Positions 30,883 through 39,946 of a DNA stretch of 55,553 nt are shown piece after piece. Within the stretch, counting starts at the first letter, position 1; every line of letters starts with the position of its first letter. Under the pieces are notes generated by a model. That model ran no database searches and had not been told where the DNA came from. It saw only the letters and a list, made by a program, of their open reading frames with translations. A program made the position numbers and the translations under genes. Source of the stretch: a virus; IMG/VR virus record IMGVR_UViG_3300009184_000006, positions 1 to 55,553 of that record, one strand, 5' to 3'.

Positions 30883-31207
30883 CTGTGACTCCTTTAACTC
30901 CGATACGGATTGCTGTATATACTCGATCTCGATTGTTCCATTTGAGGACGTTGAATGTGTCGCCCTTTTCGCGAGCAAGTGCGAACACCAATCCCGCAAT
31001 AATTGGTGATCCACTAGGGGCGATGAAGTCAACTCCGGGATCGTACTCATGAAATCGTTCGCGGATGAGGCCAACGAGCTTTTGGTTGTGGAGCGAATCT
31101 GGGACATTGCTTACCTCCGACGCAGACAGGAATACAGGTTCACCGAATCGCTCGATGTCGCTATAATTCGCGGTCGTCACTTCTTGTGTTACGAACACCT
31201 TTGGCAC
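30872..31207 (-). CDS. Small early protein of unknown function
   Basis: The protein has 111 residues with a GTG start chosen because GAGGAG lies 5 bases upstream and the promoter -10 lies just before. FIAPSGSPIIAGLVFALARE followed by LKWNNRDRVYTAIRI looks like a short Rossmann-type unit found in other phage proteins. Not assigned to a function. Confidence 0.6.
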   Translation of the reverse strand: MPKVFVTQEVTTANYSDIERFGEPVFLSASEVSNVPDSLHNQKLVGLIRERFHEYDPGVDFIAPSGSPIIAGLVFALAREKGDTFNVLKWNNRDRVYTAIRIGVKGVTGVY

Positions 31208-31244
31208 TGGGACTCCTCTATTCACTTCTCTATCAGATGGACTC

Positions 31245-31274
31245 ATTATAACATCACCCTAATGCACCCATCAA
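31245..31274 (-). promoter_or_regulatory. Early promoter (TTGATG type)
   Basis: TTGATG (31269-31274), 18-base spacer, TATAAT (31245-31250), with ATGT just before the -10, as in the primase promoter. It begins inside the 3' end of the SNF2-type helicase gene and drives the 111- and 145-residue genes. Confidence 0.75.
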
Positions 31275-32993
31275 TAGATTCTCGTTTCTCGATGCAATGC
31301 TCGTGCGCACGAACTCCGACACGTCCTTCTTGCTCCGCAGCGCGTCCACTACGATCGCGTCCACCGTGCCTTCGGCTACGATGTCGATATAGGTCACCGA
31401 TTTCGTCTGCCCGATCCGGTGCGCCCGATCTTCCGATTGCTCGCGATCAGTGAAAGAGAATGAATTGCTGTAGTACACCACCAACTCGGCAGCGGTCATG
31501 TTCAGCCCCACACCCCCGGTGGCCGCATTACCAACGATGAACCGGGCGATACCCTTTTGGAACTTCTCCGACACGTTATCCCACCGCGTGTTCTCGTCGA
31601 TTGCACCATATATCTGCACCACCGAATCCTTGCCGTATTTCTCGACCAGTGCTTCCGTGATCATCTGGATCTCTTCGATGAACCGGCACCAAATGATTGT
31701 ACTGCATACGTTCTCTTCCACCACCGACATTAATTCATCAATCTTGGGGTTCTTGCCCGGTATACGTGTGTGCTCGAACTTCGCGGTGTTGTAGGTATCC
31801 GGGTTGCGCTCGTAGGTGATGATACCTCCGGCGATCTCTTGTAATCGGAGCATTCTTTCGAGGACGGTGTTAACGGTAATGCCTCGATCCCCAGATACTG
31901 CGCGGTCACGCTTAGCAATTTCTTTGTATAGTCGCTTTTGCTCTTCATTCAGTTGTACTTCTCTCGTTTCGTAAATCTTCGGCGGCAGCTCGGTGAGCAC
32001 GTCGCTTTTGCGCACTTGGTACACAAAGGGGGAGATCAGCTCGATCAATTCCTCCATGTTCTGGTATCCCACAATCTGCCGGTCTTCGTACCCGCCCATG
32101 ATCGCATATCGGTTGCGGAATGAATAAAAATCTCCGATCCCGATAATATTAGGGTCAAGGAACTCGAACTGCATGAACACGTCCATGGGTCCATTGGCGA
32201 TCGGCGTGCCGGTCATGATGATCTTGTACCGTGCCGATTTGCCCAAGTCCACACAATTCTTGCTGCGCACCGCGTTGTGCGTTTTAATCATGTGCGCCTC
32301 ATCCACAATCATCGCCACAGCGAGCGCGGAATTGACGAACGTCATGGAGTATTTTATTGCATTGCCAGCAGCAAGCGATTCGGTTCCCACGATCAGGAAT
32401 TTAAGGCCTTGATCGGTGCGTGCGTTCCACTCCTCGAATGCTTTCGCCTTGGAGGTATCGAGCACGTGCACATCGCATTGTACCGGGCAGTGAATTCCGA
32501 TCTCGGCTTCCCAGTTACGCCGGGTGCTGAACTTCGTGACCACCAACACTCGCTCGACTTTGCCGTCGATGAAGTGGGCCGACATCAGGTCCAGTGCCGT
32601 TTTGGTCTTGCCCGTTCCCATGTCCATGTAGAACGCGAACATTTCCTTCCCCCACGCCCGGTCGAGGGCAGTGCGCTGGTACTGGCGCGGGTTGGTCTTG
32701 AATGGATACAGGACCGGGAACGGGGTTACAGATCGCGATACACGTTCGATAGTCTGATTTGCAACTTCGCGAGCGATGCTTGTGAACACACCGTCATCAA
32801 AATTACTAAGGAGAAAGTCGCTGTTAGCCCGTAAAGCAGGAGCTGTCCACACGCGACGCTTAGAATCCCAACGCCGGTTAGGAATCTTGCGCACTCTGTC
32901 GACCATCCACGCAGGTGTGTGAATGACGAAGCGAGAAGTCTTAGGATCGTAGTCAATGCGGACATTAGAACTCGGATTCGAACTTGGGTTCAT
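31254..32993 (-). CDS. SNF2-type SF2 helicase
   Basis: The protein has 579 residues. A HARP-like N-terminal segment (RFVIHTPAWM, RRWDSKRRVW) precedes the helicase core. Motif I is MDMGTGKTKTAL, motif II MIVDEAHMIK, motif III IIMTGTPIANG, motif V GGVGLNMTAAE and motif VI SEDRAHRIGQT, the SNF2 sequence. Such phage enzymes are thought to remodel or anneal DNA at forks. It overlaps the primase gene by 29 bases, so the two are co-expressed. Start at MNPSSNPSSN, with GAGG 9 bases upstream. Confidence 0.85.
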   Translation of the reverse strand: MNPSSNPSSNVRIDYDPKTSRFVIHTPAWMVDRVRKIPNRRWDSKRRVWTAPALRANSDFLLSNFDDGVFTSIAREVANQTIERVSRSVTPFPVLYPFKTNPRQYQRTALDRAWGKEMFAFYMDMGTGKTKTALDLMSAHFIDGKVERVLVVTKFSTRRNWEAEIGIHCPVQCDVHVLDTSKAKAFEEWNARTDQGLKFLIVGTESLAAGNAIKYSMTFVNSALAVAMIVDEAHMIKTHNAVRSKNCVDLGKSARYKIIMTGTPIANGPMDVFMQFEFLDPNIIGIGDFYSFRNRYAIMGGYEDRQIVGYQNMEELIELISPFVYQVRKSDVLTELPPKIYETREVQLNEEQKRLYKEIAKRDRAVSGDRGITVNTVLERMLRLQEIAGGIITYERNPDTYNTAKFEHTRIPGKNPKIDELMSVVEENVCSTIIWCRFIEEIQMITEALVEKYGKDSVVQIYGAIDENTRWDNVSEKFQKGIARFIVGNAATGGVGLNMTAAELVVYYSNSFSFTDREQSEDRAHRIGQTKSVTYIDIVAEGTVDAIVVDALRSKKDVSEFVRTSIASRNENLLMGALG

Positions 32994-34518
32994 CGACTTT
33001 TACCTCATGATCTTCGGTGATTGGGGCATACCATACATTGAGCGTTTTGCCGCCCGGGATTCGCATCTTGTCGTGATCCGCGCCACAGTCGCGCCGGAGG
33101 GTGGTCCACAGATCCATCCCGGTCTGCGCTTCGGCCTTGTTGCGCTTGAGGTACTCGCTGAACGCTGTGCCTCTAAACACTATACAGCGCACGCCGTTGA
33201 TGACTTGCACCACCGGAATGTTGCGGGTGAGCGCCTTGCGATCCTCGATGTTGGAACCATCGCTCGACAGGTCGGCCTTTTGCACGAACTCGTGGAACTT
33301 GGACACGATCACCCCCGCAGCGGACGCCTCTTTCGGCACTTCGATCACGCGCAGCGTTGAGATCAGCGGGTCCAACACCCTCTTGCGCCACGATTCCTGA
33401 GTGATCTTGGGAATGTTGAGCTTGAGCTTTTCGAATATCAGTGTACCCATTGCAGCCGGGTCGCGCAGCACCACCGTGGGAATGTTTGCGATCAGCTTGC
33501 TGTTGACATGGATGCCCCAGCGGGGTGGCTCCGATTGGTACTCGATAAGCTCCGTGAACTGCGGGAGCGAGTCGTGTGCATCCAGATCTTTCATCTCGTC
33601 CATCGAGATCCCGAACTCACGGGTGATACACACTTTGCGATCGCACAGGTCTTTGCATGGAGCCTCGGCGCACTTGTACAGGTAGTCACGCCTCGACGCC
33701 GACCTAATCACCTTTTTGGCCTCGGATGGCCCCAGTGGCTTATCGAACATCGTCTTGTTCAGCGCCATCGCATCATCGAAGAACGTGTCGGGGCGTGCTC
33801 GCTTGAGGTAGACGGTCACGTTGTACATGGCCTCATTTCGCGCTCCGGATTCCACACCCGAGTGAATCATCTTTTGAATGCACGGCGGTGCTTCCAAATG
33901 CTCACGCTGGGATAGCTCAGTCAGCTCCGCGACCGTGATCCGCTTGGACTGGGCGTGCTGCACGAACAGCTCGAAGGACATCGGCTTGCCATCATCATCG
34001 AACGCGTACCGGGCGGTCTTGTCGGCGTCGAAGTATCCGAGGTTGATCCAGTTGCCCAGTGCCTTTTCGCCACCACTGGTCACCAGCGAGTCCTGCTTCG
34101 GGAAGATCTCAGTCTTGTACTGGATCTCCAGCATGTCGCGCCAGCTGGTTAGTATACGTTGGACTTGCTTGGCCGGGAGATACTCTTGACCGAACAGATA
34201 AAGATGCGCTCCTCCTCGCTTAGTCCGACACATAACAAGCGGTAGGCGGTATTCTCGGATGCGATCAGCAATGGCTCGGAAATCAATGTCTTCCGGAGTG
34301 TCATGCTTATCAACGTCAATAGCACCAAAAAGACAAGTACCCCCGTCAGTAATAGGCACGATGCCCAGACCCATTTTGCCATTGATATGATTTTCATAGT
34401 CCTCTATCCTTACTTCACCTTTTTCGGTGATCATGCTACCACTTGCTGGGTCCCACTGCCCGTAACTTCGTAAGTTACCGGAGAAGAGGCCAGCAAAGTC
34501 TTTCACTAGACTTGTCAT
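32965..34518 (-). CDS. Archaeo-eukaryotic-type primase (PrimPol-like)
   Basis: The protein has 517 residues. The AEP core shows FGAIDVDKHD (Asp68, Asp70), RTKRGGAHLYLF (His105), TEIFPKQ and GNWINLGYFDADKT, the metal and nucleotide-binding motifs of the TOTE/PrimPol branch. A four-Cys element near 285-300 (CAEAPCKDLCDRKVC) is probably a zinc knuckle. The C-terminal 200 residues are an accessory region without a helicase. It would synthesise primers for the family-A polymerase. AGGGG precedes the ATG. First gene of the early module. Confidence 0.8.
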   Translation of the reverse strand: MTSLVKDFAGLFSGNLRSYGQWDPASGSMITEKGEVRIEDYENHINGKMGLGIVPITDGGTCLFGAIDVDKHDTPEDIDFRAIADRIREYRLPLVMCRTKRGGAHLYLFGQEYLPAKQVQRILTSWRDMLEIQYKTEIFPKQDSLVTSGGEKALGNWINLGYFDADKTARYAFDDDGKPMSFELFVQHAQSKRITVAELTELSQREHLEAPPCIQKMIHSGVESGARNEAMYNVTVYLKRARPDTFFDDAMALNKTMFDKPLGPSEAKKVIRSASRRDYLYKCAEAPCKDLCDRKVCITREFGISMDEMKDLDAHDSLPQFTELIEYQSEPPRWGIHVNSKLIANIPTVVLRDPAAMGTLIFEKLKLNIPKITQESWRKRVLDPLISTLRVIEVPKEASAAGVIVSKFHEFVQKADLSSDGSNIEDRKALTRNIPVVQVINGVRCIVFRGTAFSEYLKRNKAEAQTGMDLWTTLRRDCGADHDKMRIPGGKTLNVWYAPITEDHEVKVDEPKFESEF

Positions 34519-34571
34519 CGTTTACCCCTATACCTCTATGATTATTGACACCACTTCCGTGGGCTGATAGA

Positions 34572-34600
34572 ATTATAACATCTCGCCATCGGAACATCAA
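34572..34600 (-). promoter_or_regulatory. Primase promoter
   Basis: TTGATG (34595-34600), 17-base spacer, TATAAT (34572-34577) on the minus strand. It lies 13 bases past the edge of hexamer cluster B, so a protein bound there could regulate it. It drives the primase and SNF2-type helicase genes. Confidence 0.8.
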
Positions 34601-34609
34601 CCCTCACCG

Positions 34610-34848
34610 TTTGTTCCACCGTTCCATAGCAATGGAACACATGATGGAACACCCTCTCCCATTCGACAGACAGGACATCTGTTCCACCGTTCCATGCGCA
34701 CGCGGGGGAATTCTTGTCGCAGCTCGTTGACAGAACCTCGACCGGATATGGAACAGATGGAACAATGGAACAGAACCACTCAGAGTCCCGACCGACGCGG
34801 CCTCTCGGCCTGTTAACTGTTCCAGACGCCGTTCCATTATTATGGAAC
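34610..34848. repeat. GTTCCA iteron cluster B
   Basis: GTTCCA starts at 34613, 34621, 34681, 34689, 34819 and 34831 on the plus strand; TGGAAC starts at 34633, 34645, 34749, 34758, 34766 and 34843. The first four copies have offsets 0, 8, 20 and 32, exactly as in cluster A, with the same outer bases (TTTGTTCCA...ATGGAACACCC). Perfect 7-bp inverted repeats with 4-base centres occur at 34621-34638 and 34831-34848. Confidence 0.9.
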
Positions 34849-34958
34849 AGATAGACTATCTTGGGGTTCTCTCGTGCATGCGCATGTAAGCTCTGTGTAA
34901 GCGAATCGGACGAGAGCCTCACGGAGACCCTTAGAGGGGGTGGGAGCTACTTAGATAG

Positions 34959-36998
34959 CTACTGAGGCGTTCCGAGGCCGGGAGAAGGCTGCGGGGGCGG
35001 TGGAACGGGCATCTCCAAGTGCTGGGGAGTCAGCGTGTCCTCGGGGTACTGCTCCGGAGTGCCTCGCTTACCGGCCAAGCCGCCCAGATTAGCCGCTCCA
35101 ACATTAGCGGCGGTGGAAGCTTGCATCAACATCTGCTCTTGTGCCTTCAAGCTCTGCATGATACTATCCATCACTGGGTTAACCCCAGTGGCGGGGGTCA
35201 GGAGCTTTTGCTGAACGGGTGTGGATACGCGGGGTCCCATACCTGTCAGGCGAGGCACGGCGGCTTGGGTAGCCTCGATCGCAGCGCCGAGCGGGTTGCC
35301 CTGCACCAGCCGGGTAGCAGCGCCCACACCGGAAGCGCCCGAATCGAGGTCCACGTCCTGCGCGGTCTTGCGAAACCCAGTCTTTTCGGTAGTGAGCATT
35401 CGCTGCTCTTCGGTCAACCGGCGCTTGAATTGATCGAAAGCGTCATCATCGCGGAAAGCACGACGGATTTTTTGCTCCATGTCGCGTCCCAGCACCGTCT
35501 TCATAGGATCGGCGGTAGGTCCGGCAACCCGAAGCTTCTCCAGCATGCTTTGGGCTATACCGGCACGGAAGGCGTCGAACTCGGACGGATTGTCCTTGAA
35601 TCGATCGATCAGCTTGCGCATATCCATCTCGGGCAGCTGGTAAATCTTGCGACCCTCTTCCATCGCGGTGAGCATCTCCGAATCCCCGGCGTAGGCGAGG
35701 CGTGCGGTCTTGTACTCCGGCGCAGCTTTCTCCATGTCTTTGAGCAGCCGCTCTTTCATGCTCATCAGCGTGCTGGCTTGGCCACCTTTACCCTGACGAA
35801 TGGATTCCGAGATCATGTCGTCCAGCGCGATTTTTGTCTCGTGCAATCCACGGAGAGTGTTCTTCGGATCGGTGATATCGAGTCCGGCGTCGGCCATCCG
35901 TTTCGCACCCGCTTTCATCGCATCTTTGAATGACGGAAGGTTACGAAGCCGCTCGATGTCCGGCGCGGTCTTGGAGCTAAATCGCGCGTTCGAATCCCAA
36001 GCTGCTTGGTACAACGAATCGGCGTCTGCTGAGCGCTTCTTGATCAGGTCTTGTACATCGGTGTAAAAATCCTTGGACCCCGACATTAGTGTGCGCATAT
36101 CCTCACTCACCCGTGGGATTCGCTCCAACTCGCGGGTAGCCAGCGTATCTTTTGCTTCTCGGCGTGCAGCTCCGGGCGCAGCGGTCGCTTTACGCAGCAA
36201 TGCAGCGGTGTTCTCGCCAAGATCCGCTAGAGTGATCTCGCCCCTTGCTGCCGCTTGCATCTTCATCAACGCTTGTTCCGGCGTTAACCCATCTTTTTGC
36301 AGCGCTTTCGCGATAACCACGTCGGCCATCTTGTTAGCGTCGCCGAACCCCATCGCGGATTTGAGTTTGCCGAACGCTGGCATCACCACGTATTTCCCCA
36401 GAGCACCTGTGGCCCCGGTGAGTGCAGCACCGGAAGCTGCCCCTTTAAACGCTTCCGCAGGAAGCTCCGTCAGCGGCTTTTCGCTTGTACCCACGGCACT
36501 GGTAGCGCCGGATGCTGCACCATAGCCCATCATCCGAGCCACGGAAGGGGCTTTGCCAGCCAAGAATCCAGCGACCTTCGGACCCACTGATCGGGCGACT
36601 GCCGGGATCGCTCCAGCACCACCAGTGAGCAGCGCGGGGGCCACGCCACCCAGCAATTCCCCGGCGGTGGACGCTATGGGACTGTCCTCCGAATATTTGC
36701 GTTGCCCTTCGCGTTCCGCTTTCACGTAGTCTTCGTACGAGTGCTTCCCACCCATTGCACGCATTCGGGCAATAGCCTCATCCGAGAACCCCATGGTTAA
36801 GCCCTGCAAAGCAGCACCGCCGAACCCATCGAGGAGCGCGGAAGGGCGGGGTCCAGCCGGAGCTGGTCTGGGTGAACCGGGTGCGGAAGTGGGTGCGCTG
36901 CCACCAGTTTTACCTATTTCGAACTTGCGAATCTGCGCCTCATTCATTGAATCCGGGAATTCGTAGATAACGCCATTGATGATTCGTTCTTTAGTCAT
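34959..36998 (-). CDS. Internal virion / DNA-ejection protein candidate
   Basis: The protein has 679 residues. It opens MTKERIINGVIYEFPDSMNE. A Gly/Ala-rich hydrophobic stretch at about 55-190 (GGAALQGLTMGFSDEAIARM, AGAIPAVARSVGPKVAGFL) could insert in a membrane; long charged helices fill 200-540, and a Pro-rich tail ends GLGTPQ. This layout is typical of podovirus ejection proteins that leave the capsid with DNA. Last gene of the late module; ATG overlaps the previous stop (TAATG). Confidence 0.6.
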   Translation of the reverse strand: MTKERIINGVIYEFPDSMNEAQIRKFEIGKTGGSAPTSAPGSPRPAPAGPRPSALLDGFGGAALQGLTMGFSDEAIARMRAMGGKHSYEDYVKAEREGQRKYSEDSPIASTAGELLGGVAPALLTGGAGAIPAVARSVGPKVAGFLAGKAPSVARMMGYGAASGATSAVGTSEKPLTELPAEAFKGAASGAALTGATGALGKYVVMPAFGKLKSAMGFGDANKMADVVIAKALQKDGLTPEQALMKMQAAARGEITLADLGENTAALLRKATAAPGAARREAKDTLATRELERIPRVSEDMRTLMSGSKDFYTDVQDLIKKRSADADSLYQAAWDSNARFSSKTAPDIERLRNLPSFKDAMKAGAKRMADAGLDITDPKNTLRGLHETKIALDDMISESIRQGKGGQASTLMSMKERLLKDMEKAAPEYKTARLAYAGDSEMLTAMEEGRKIYQLPEMDMRKLIDRFKDNPSEFDAFRAGIAQSMLEKLRVAGPTADPMKTVLGRDMEQKIRRAFRDDDAFDQFKRRLTEEQRMLTTEKTGFRKTAQDVDLDSGASGVGAATRLVQGNPLGAAIEATQAAVPRLTGMGPRVSTPVQQKLLTPATGVNPVMDSIMQSLKAQEQMLMQASTAANVGAANLGGLAGKRGTPEQYPEDTLTPQHLEMPVPPPPQPSPGLGTPQ

Positions 36999-38608
36999 TA
37001 TGGTCTTTCCTGCCCGTCTGCACCAACCCGCACTCGGGGCATAGTGAAGTACTGCTGATAGGTGGCTCGGTTGGGATTCAGAATAACCCTGCCTTTATCG
37101 TCTCGCGATGTGATCGGGTTCGCGTCCAAATATTTGCGCCACTGCGCTTGCGCTTCTGGGCCGATGTGGCCATTAACAGCCGCATAATTGCTGATGTACG
37201 AGTTGTAGTCGCGATCGCGCTCACGTTGGGCGAGCTGGTACTGGATGATAGTCTTGTTGGTGATTGGCTCTTTGTCGCTGCTGAACGTTCCCAGTTGCAT
37301 CATCTTAACATCAAGGTTCGATACGTTGGAGTCGCCCGGGATGCGGTTTTGCTTCGCAGCCAGCGCGGAGAGTGAGTCGAATTCATTGATCTTGGCGCGA
37401 TCACCAGAGAGCACCTTGGCCACTCCGCCGACACCGGGAAGACCATAGGTCACCCCAGTGCTGATCTCGGTGTTGAGTGACAGCGCGCGCTTCAAATTGG
37501 AGATGTCGTCCTCCAGCCCACCCACGTAAGGCGAGACTTTGTCGCGGATGTAGTGATCTGCATCCTCCGCATCTTTCTTGCGTTTTGCTGCCGCTTCGAT
37601 TTTGTTCAAACCGGCGTAGCGGTTGGTGGTCGCCAGTGGAATACCCACCTCGGTAGCCCTTGCGGCGATGGCTTGCGAATCCTGATTGCGCACGTGCTCG
37701 TCGATTTCTTGCCGGAGCCGTTTGGTCTGCGTGCGGCTCTGCTCGATGGTAGTCTCTTTCCCCTCCTGCTCCAACCGGATGTTCTTCGACACGATCGATT
37801 GCGCCCGTGCCAGATCTTTGGGATTGAGTGGGTTGCCACCGAATGAATCCAACGCTTTGGCGACTTCGGGCGACTCTTTTTTGAACACTTCGGCTTGCAA
37901 CGCTTGCTGTGCTTTCTGGAGATCGATCGGGTTCGTCAAGTCTAGATTCAAGCGCACCGCGATGTCGTTCAGCGGCTTATTCTTTTCGAACGCCTCGAAT
38001 TTTGCAGCAAACGCGGGGTCGGTGAGCGACATTCCAGAGCGAGCCGCGAACGTCTTCATCTCGGGTGTGGCTTTATCCACGGCCATCAGATCTTTAATCC
38101 GGGAGATACCCTCGGGGCTGCGCGGGTCAATGCCTTCGGACTGCACCTGCTTTTGGTACGCGGTTAGCTGCGGGGTGAGCTTCGACACCACCGAGAGACC
38201 CAGCTTGGCTGCAGCTTCTTCGTCCGACAACCCAGCACGCGCCAGCTCGTAGCGCATCTTGGCGACATCCCGAAGCCGCGATTCCTCGTCTTGCTGAGCT
38301 TTGGAGTACGCTCCGGTGGCTGCGCCCAGTGACTCACCGAAAGAACCGGTGCGCGTGGGAGCCAAAAAGCCCTGAGCGAGTGCCATCATCGAGGGGTCAG
38401 GTCCACCACGACGGTCAGTCAGTGCCTTCACCATCGCTTCGCGAGCGGCGTCGACTTCGGTCTTCGCCTTTTGGTACTCTTCTGAATCGGACCCTAGTGC
38501 TTGACGACCAAGAGCCGAAAGCGACACACTGGCGACTTTGTCCGGGTCCATCCGGAGCATCTTGGCAAGCAGTGGACTGTAGGTATCTGCAGCAGTATCT
38601 TCGGCCAT
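36998..38608 (-). CDS. Internal virion protein candidate, helical
   Basis: The protein has 536 residues, mostly charged helices and coiled coil (EYQKAKTEVDAAREAMVKAL, EQSRTQTKRLRQEIDEHVRN), with an Ala/Gly segment LPGVGGVAKVLSG near 385. No enzyme motif. One of four consecutive large late genes that resemble the inner-core or ejection set of podoviruses. Its stop overlaps the next start. Confidence 0.55.
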   Translation of the reverse strand: MAEDTAADTYSPLLAKMLRMDPDKVASVSLSALGRQALGSDSEEYQKAKTEVDAAREAMVKALTDRRGGPDPSMMALAQGFLAPTRTGSFGESLGAATGAYSKAQQDEESRLRDVAKMRYELARAGLSDEEAAAKLGLSVVSKLTPQLTAYQKQVQSEGIDPRSPEGISRIKDLMAVDKATPEMKTFAARSGMSLTDPAFAAKFEAFEKNKPLNDIAVRLNLDLTNPIDLQKAQQALQAEVFKKESPEVAKALDSFGGNPLNPKDLARAQSIVSKNIRLEQEGKETTIEQSRTQTKRLRQEIDEHVRNQDSQAIAARATEVGIPLATTNRYAGLNKIEAAAKRKKDAEDADHYIRDKVSPYVGGLEDDISNLKRALSLNTEISTGVTYGLPGVGGVAKVLSGDRAKINEFDSLSALAAKQNRIPGDSNVSNLDVKMMQLGTFSSDKEPITNKTIIQYQLAQRERDRDYNSYISNYAAVNGHIGPEAQAQWRKYLDANPITSRDDKGRVILNPNRATYQQYFTMPRVRVGADGQERP

Positions 38609-38611
38609 TTT

Positions 38612-39946
38612 TTACTCCTCGCCTTCGAGCATTTGCCGAATTCTTTCGGCTTCCTCTTCGTCGGCTATCCGCTGGCGCTCAGCTTTTTCCTCTTGCAGGA
38701 TTCTCTCGATTTCCTCTTGACCAGTGGTTGCTACGGGTCCGGTGTCGTCTTGAATATCCGTAGGCTCCCATATCTTAATACCGTTTTTGTCGTAAATTGC
38801 GTTAGTAGCGGGGTCGGTGTACGTCCCATCCTCGTTCATATGGTATCCGTACATCGGACTGTCGGGCAGTTTAGACTTGTCCTCGTACGTGGGCGTTGTT
38901 ATACCGGGTACATCTTTAATACCTGTGATCGCACCCAAGATTCCTTTGGACGCGATGTCAGCGTAGGTCTTGTCGCCCAACACCGTTTTGAGCACGTTAT
39001 TCACTGCGCTTGGTGAGCCACCAGCTCCGGAGGAGAACAGCGTACCCAGACCCGCGATCTGCGACAATGGCGAGTTGGCATACGCGCCGGGAATCGGAGC
39101 GTTTGCGGTTTGCGATACGGTGGTCGGCACTTTGAGGTTCGTGAACACGTTCGCAGCATTGGTGGCTTGCGTGAGTGGTGCATTGAGCCGCGCCTGTGCC
39201 AGCTTTTGCTCTTGTTCGCCAGCTCCGAAGGTGGCCTCGGTGCCCTTGAGACCTAGCGTCTGCGCGGTGGTTCCCAGTGCCCCGCTGGTCTGCGCTTCTT
39301 GCAACGCGTTCGTAAGGTCGGTCCCAGTGAGCTGGCCCATCAATTGTCCAGCTTGCAGCTGGCGCGACTTATCGGCTTGTGCTGCAGCGAGCGCGGATTG
39401 GTAGCCGCTGCTCAGAGCCTTGGACTGCGCCCCGGTAATGTCGCTCAATGCGCCTTGCAGCGTTTGCCCCATGATCTCCTCGTTACGTTTGGAGCCAAAG
39501 TCGCCAGCGGACACGGACCGTGCATTGGCCATAGGACGCAGATTTTGGCGAATGTTGAGCTGTCCCAGCCGCCCGATTTCATCCACCACCTGCTGCTGGT
39601 AGGGGTCCATATACTGACCCACAGCGGTGGGCGCGGTTTGCGCTGCCTGAGACACGTAGGGGTTCGCCGCACTCACTGCCGATAAACCGGCGGTTTTACC
39701 CAGCGCCGTCTGAGCACCTTGCATATAGGGTTGGTAAGACGTTGCAGCACCGGGCGTCGCCTCGATAGCTGCCGTTTGCAAAGGCGAGAACCCCGCCACC
39801 GCTTGCTCGGGCGTGCGTTGAAGCGCTTGCGTTCCGGTCTGTGCAAGGTCTTGTAGGTACGAGTTGTACCACGATGGGCCGCTGGTAACGTCCGTCTTGG
39901 TGGTGGTGATATTCGGCAGCGCACTGCCTTGGAACATGTCAGCCAT
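38612..39946 (-). CDS. Internal virion protein candidate, Ala/Gln-rich
   Basis: The protein has 444 residues. The N-terminal 300 are Ala/Gln/Thr-rich helices, with the recurrent phage string DFGSKRNEEIMGQTLQGALS. The C-terminus is Glu/Arg-rich (EEIERILQEEKAERQRIADE) and coiled. Similar proteins sit with the ejection genes of uncultured podovirus-like phages. Its start overlaps the stop of the 1174-residue gene (TAATG). Confidence 0.6.
   Translation of the reverse strand: MADMFQGSALPNITTTKTDVTSGPSWYNSYLQDLAQTGTQALQRTPEQAVAGFSPLQTAAIEATPGAATSYQPYMQGAQTALGKTAGLSAVSAANPYVSQAAQTAPTAVGQYMDPYQQQVVDEIGRLGQLNIRQNLRPMANARSVSAGDFGSKRNEEIMGQTLQGALSDITGAQSKALSSGYQSALAAAQADKSRQLQAGQLMGQLTGTDLTNALQEAQTSGALGTTAQTLGLKGTEATFGAGEQEQKLAQARLNAPLTQATNAANVFTNLKVPTTVSQTANAPIPGAYANSPLSQIAGLGTLFSSGAGGSPSAVNNVLKTVLGDKTYADIASKGILGAITGIKDVPGITTPTYEDKSKLPDSPMYGYHMNEDGTYTDPATNAIYDKNGIKIWEPTDIQDDTGPVATTGQEEIERILQEEKAERQRIADEEEAERIRQMLEGEE

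Larger units (their letters stand above)
34519..34958. other. Late/early junction B, non-coding
   Basis: About 440 bases without a credible gene. It holds the primase promoter, the second cluster of twelve GTTCCA hexamers, a 13-bp palindrome AGATAGACTATCT (34849-34861) beside the last copy, and a CATGCGCATG palindrome near 34880. It separates the end of the late module from the first early gene, mirroring junction A. Confidence 0.75.

Noticed and set aside
34396-34412. ATAGAGGAC resembling the cassette leader, inside the primase gene
   Set aside because: It is coding for Ile-Glu-Asp-Tyr in frame and has no promoter or start codon after it.
34542-34922. 126-codon minus-strand frame through iteron cluster B
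   Set aside because: Contains the primase promoter and the hexamer array, with composition unlike a protein; likely non-coding.
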